Assembly: GCA_920105805.1 (NCBI GenBank)
Contig: CAKKTI010000190.1
Coordinates: 7,396 to 29,582 of the forward strand
Length of the DNA stretch: 22,187 bases
DNA from: Condylostoma magnum
Taxonomy: Eukaryota; Ciliophora; Heterotrichea; Heterotrichida; Condylostomatidae
Reading direction: 5' to 3'
Shown: positions 19,601-22,187 of the stretch, one piece after another
How the letters are laid out: each line of letters begins with the position of its first letter
Numbering within the stretch: the first letter of the stretch is position 1
The notes under the pieces: model-generated
The model's database searches: none
What the model was told of the DNA's origin: nothing
The model's input: only the letters and a program-made list of their open reading frames with translations
Translations under genes and position numbers: made by a program

Positions 19601-22187
19601 TAGTTGAAGGCCTTGCATATCCCTTCAGGAAAGAAGACAGTGCAATGCTAGTCGAATGCCAAATCCTACGTACATTGAGCCATCTACTAGAAATGGCTAG
19701 AGGAAGCATCGGAGGCTCTGAAAACCTAAAGTACTTTGACTATGCTTAATGCATTACTACCCTATAGCTGAAACTAGGGAATAAGGTTGATATACAGAAG
19801 CCACATGCTCTGGTTAAAAGTGAAGGTGGTTAGGAAATATGTGTTGAGTTTTAATTTGGGTAAAAGTTTAAAGATCCTATCACTGATCTAAAAATTGCTA
19901 ATGAGGTGGAGGCTGGCTGGGAAGTCACCAGTACACTTAATGTTGGATAAGCCAGCTACTACCTACTAGTCAAAAGAGCTTCTCCATAGGCAGAAACAAG
20001 CTTTTTAGTTGATATCTAAGGATAATTTGAGCTTAAATGGGAAACTATGCAGAATTTGCTTAAAGTGCCCACTGCTGAGTCTCGTAAGAAATTCGTGAAT
20101 TTAAGGAAGATGTCATGGTTGTTGTTTAAACTACTTGTTTTAGTGACTGTTGGAAGACCTGAGGAGCATGATAGTCATATGTAGGAGAACTTGTAAGAGT
20201 AGTTGCTTTTGCTGCTGGAATAGGACCTGTAGTGGAATGAGTAGCTTGCTTTACCGGGTCAGAAACAGAATAACTTAATGGACTATGCTGCCGGAGAGTC
20301 ATGGCTCAAAGACGTTATTTAACTGGGATCTAGCTTAAAAAATCCAATGCAGGAGTTCATGGTACAATTAAAGACGTTATTGCCCGGAGATAGTGTGATT
20401 AAGGATCAGATTTAAGACTACATTAGCAAATATGACTCTAGTTTTAATGGAGTTTTGGATCAATAGAAACTTATGTCATTTGATGAGGAAAAGTAGTAAA
20501 GATTGCTAGAAATTGGAGATATTTTTAACTCTAGGTAGGAAGTAGACTTTTTCAAGTATCTTAGTGCTGCTAAAGGCTTTTTATAAGAGGCTTGTGATGA
20601 GACAGGACAATTGTTCCTATAAACATCCCCGCTTTTCAGAAATATACCAAATGATTTCTATGAAGCAGCAGAAGAGTACAAAATAAATGAAGTGTAACCT
20701 GTATTAGACTGCATTAAAAACCGATATTTGTCAGATCTAACTCCTAATGCAAACTAACTTATATCATATTTTGATCTATAATAAAGTCCCGGAATAGTCC
20801 CAAAAGATTTTGTAGAAGGAGCCAACATTCCCTCAGAATTCTTTAATAAAAATGACTAACTTGACTTATATTGCGCTCTTTATAACATAAAGTCAAATCC
20901 ACGTAAATTTTAAGACTTGAATCAAGAGCTTTAAACACTTTTCTTGAAATACAGAGAAATCCCGTCCTCAATTCAAAGTTTAAGCAGTTTTTCTGCATAA
21001 TCAACCGATTCCTTAGGACCTTTGCTTTGGAGTATTTTTAACACTCTAGGTAACTAGTCGATGATCAGAGCATTGTCTAGAAGATTAAGCCTTATAATGC
21101 AGCACATGTATCAATCTGAATAATTCTCAAGTAGTTTAATAGCAATCAGAATCTTACTCTAAATTATACCAGATCAACACTCTCCTGAGTCAATTTCTCA
21201 AATCTGGCCTTAAATCAACCTTGATTACCTAAAATTACCCCTTTCAGACGAGGCTAGAGTAAGCTTTATAGATTCTTTGATTGGTATTATAGGATTCAGG
21301 GAGTTCTGGATGAACTGTGAACTCTAAATAAAAGAATTAGAGCAGTGGAAGTACGAGGGCCTCAACCTACTACGAGCTTTGTCATGTAACAAACGATGGT
21401 AAAAGGAAATCATGGATAGGACTTTGTATCATATAAACGAATTAAAAGCCTCAATTCAAACTGAGTAACAGCCAAAGGATGTACAATACGGTGCTATCAG
21501 CTTCCTTATGGCAGACTGCTAAAATGCTACATATGTAGCTCACTTAGACTTACAATGGGCATTAGTAAAACTTAGTGGTGTTGCTCTTAGTTAAGGTATC
21601 ATTCACTACATGGCTGATAAGCAATTCGTTATATATTCAGTAGAGGATGATTCTAGCTTAATTGTGGAAAGCAAGGACATACAAGACTTCATTTTTAGCT
21701 CAGAAAGCAAATTCCTATAAAATTTAGACGATGAGCAATGTAAAGCTTTATACGACACTTTGATAGACTTAGTTAAAAGCATTAAATGTACAACATCTTC
21801 GTACTCAGATGACCCAAGATGGTGTATTTCCCAGGCAGGATTCATGAAGATAACAACACTTTGTGCTATAAAGTCAATTCAATATCTTTCAGAGAGATTT
21901 GACTTTGAAATCGAGGAACTAATAGACTTCCTCAAATCTGAAATTTTCCCATTTATCTCAGTAAGAAACCTTCAATTCAACCCGAAAATACTAACAAAAT
22001 TAGAAAGAGTGCTTATTATTTCAATGACGGAAATAGAGAACCCGAATTAAGCCTAAGATTTGCTTACTGAGGATGAGGCAAGTGCAAGGATAGCAAAGAT
22101 GAATGAAGAGGATTAAATACTGGCAGCTGAGCTAGCATCTTTCGATATTCCATTGGGAAGGATAATCAGAGCATTTGAGTTTGGATA
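16615..22187 (+). CDS. Giant protein with MABP-like domain and myristoylation-type start (3' end outside window)
   Basis: One uninterrupted frame of 1857 codons runs to the window edge. It begins MGQTLSSIKQS; Gly2 and Ser6 fit an N-myristoylation signal, suggesting membrane attachment. Most of the length is helical and repeat-like, as in large scaffold or ubiquitin-ligase proteins. Around residues 1065-1135, the stretch DPITDLKIANEVEAGWEV, then YYLLVKRASPQAETSFLVDI, resembles a MABP beta-prism domain, a membrane-associated module. The last visible residues (AELASFDIPLGRIIRAFEFG) look like part of a UBA-type helix bundle, which is only a hint. UAA/UAG encode Gln throughout, but all of about 19 Trp codons are UGG and no UGA occurs in frame, unlike its neighbours. 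Codon use is also somewhat richer in C and G near the start. I cannot name the protein; a huge E3 ligase or vesicle scaffold is possible. Confidence 0.8.

Noticed and set aside
21760-22050. A separate short plus-strand gene
   Set aside because: It is the in-frame interior of the giant gene, bounded by UAA codons that are Gln here.
1-22187. Karyorelict-type code (UAA/UAG = Gln, UGA = Trp or the only stop)
   Set aside because: Several genes have no UGA near their natural end: the DHHC frame would fuse into RAD54B, RAD54B would run nearly 200 bases further, the EF-hand gene would run about 125 bases into lipocalin 3, and the coiled-coil gene has no close UGA. UAA/UAG must terminate too.
1-22187. 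Blastocrithidia-type code (UAA/UAG = Glu)
   Set aside because: UAA occupies positions that are invariant Gln in SNF2 motifs, and Gln fits GxWYQ/DQN/SDGQ contexts better than Glu. The gene set (DHHC, TOG, EF-hand/coiled-coil types) also looks ciliate.
1-22187. Disrupted genes or pseudogenes, as the many stop codons would suggest under the standard code
   Set aside because: The stop codons fall at conserved Gln and Trp positions, frames are intact over thousands of bases, and domain motifs are complete, so this is code reassignment, not decay.

Overview
The window looks like macronuclear-type DNA of a ciliate that uses all three classical stop codons as sense codons. UAA and UAG read as glutamine and UGA reads as tryptophan; all three also seem able to terminate translation at gene ends. 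The best match I know is the Condylostoma nuclear code (NCBI table 28), so a heterotrich ciliate close to Condylostoma is the leading guess. This rests on conserved protein positions: the Trp of DHHC-x-WVNNCIG and of the lipocalin GxW motif is UGA, and the invariant SNF2 glutamines (Y-Q-x-EGV; D-x-Q before the R-x-WR-x-GQ motif) are UAA. Read with the standard code, the window shows only short broken frames. Read with this code it is almost solidly packed with long genes.

Layout. 1-554 (-): ABHD17-like hydrolase, cut by the window edge. 567-3488 (+): TOG/HEAT-array microtubule protein. 3500-4894 (-): TMEM181/Wntless-like membrane protein. 4927-5457 (-) and 5616-6164 (-): two secreted lipocalins. 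6165-6568: the longest stretch without a convincing gene. 6569-8884 (-): RAD54B-like SNF2 translocase. 8936-9688 (-): DHHC S-acyltransferase. 9706-10191 (+): centrin/calmodulin-like EF-hand protein. 10250-10798 (+): third lipocalin. 10892-14317 (-): long coiled-coil/EF-hand-like protein, probably with two tiny introns. 14332-16257 (+): WD40 protein. 16343-16607 (-): doubtful small gene. 16615-22187 (+): giant protein with a MABP-like domain and an N-myristoylation-type start, running off the window.

How it works together. This is not one pathway but compact eukaryotic housekeeping and cell-structure genes. The themes are cilia and microtubules (TOG protein, centrin-like protein, coiled-coil EF-hand protein), lipid modification and membrane traffic (ABHD17-like depalmitoylase family, DHHC acyltransferase, TMEM181-like protein), secreted lipocalins in three copies, and DNA repair (RAD54B). 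Genes are extremely close: divergent start codons are 7 to 17 bases apart and convergent ends 11 to about 93 bases apart. Several genes end in a run of two or more classical stop codons, while the same codons occur freely inside the genes. The most striking test case is the acyltransferase and RAD54B pair, which share one reading frame separated only by UAA/UAG codons, so the cell must tell real stops from sense codons by position.

No mobile element, CRISPR array, tRNA or rRNA gene was recognised.
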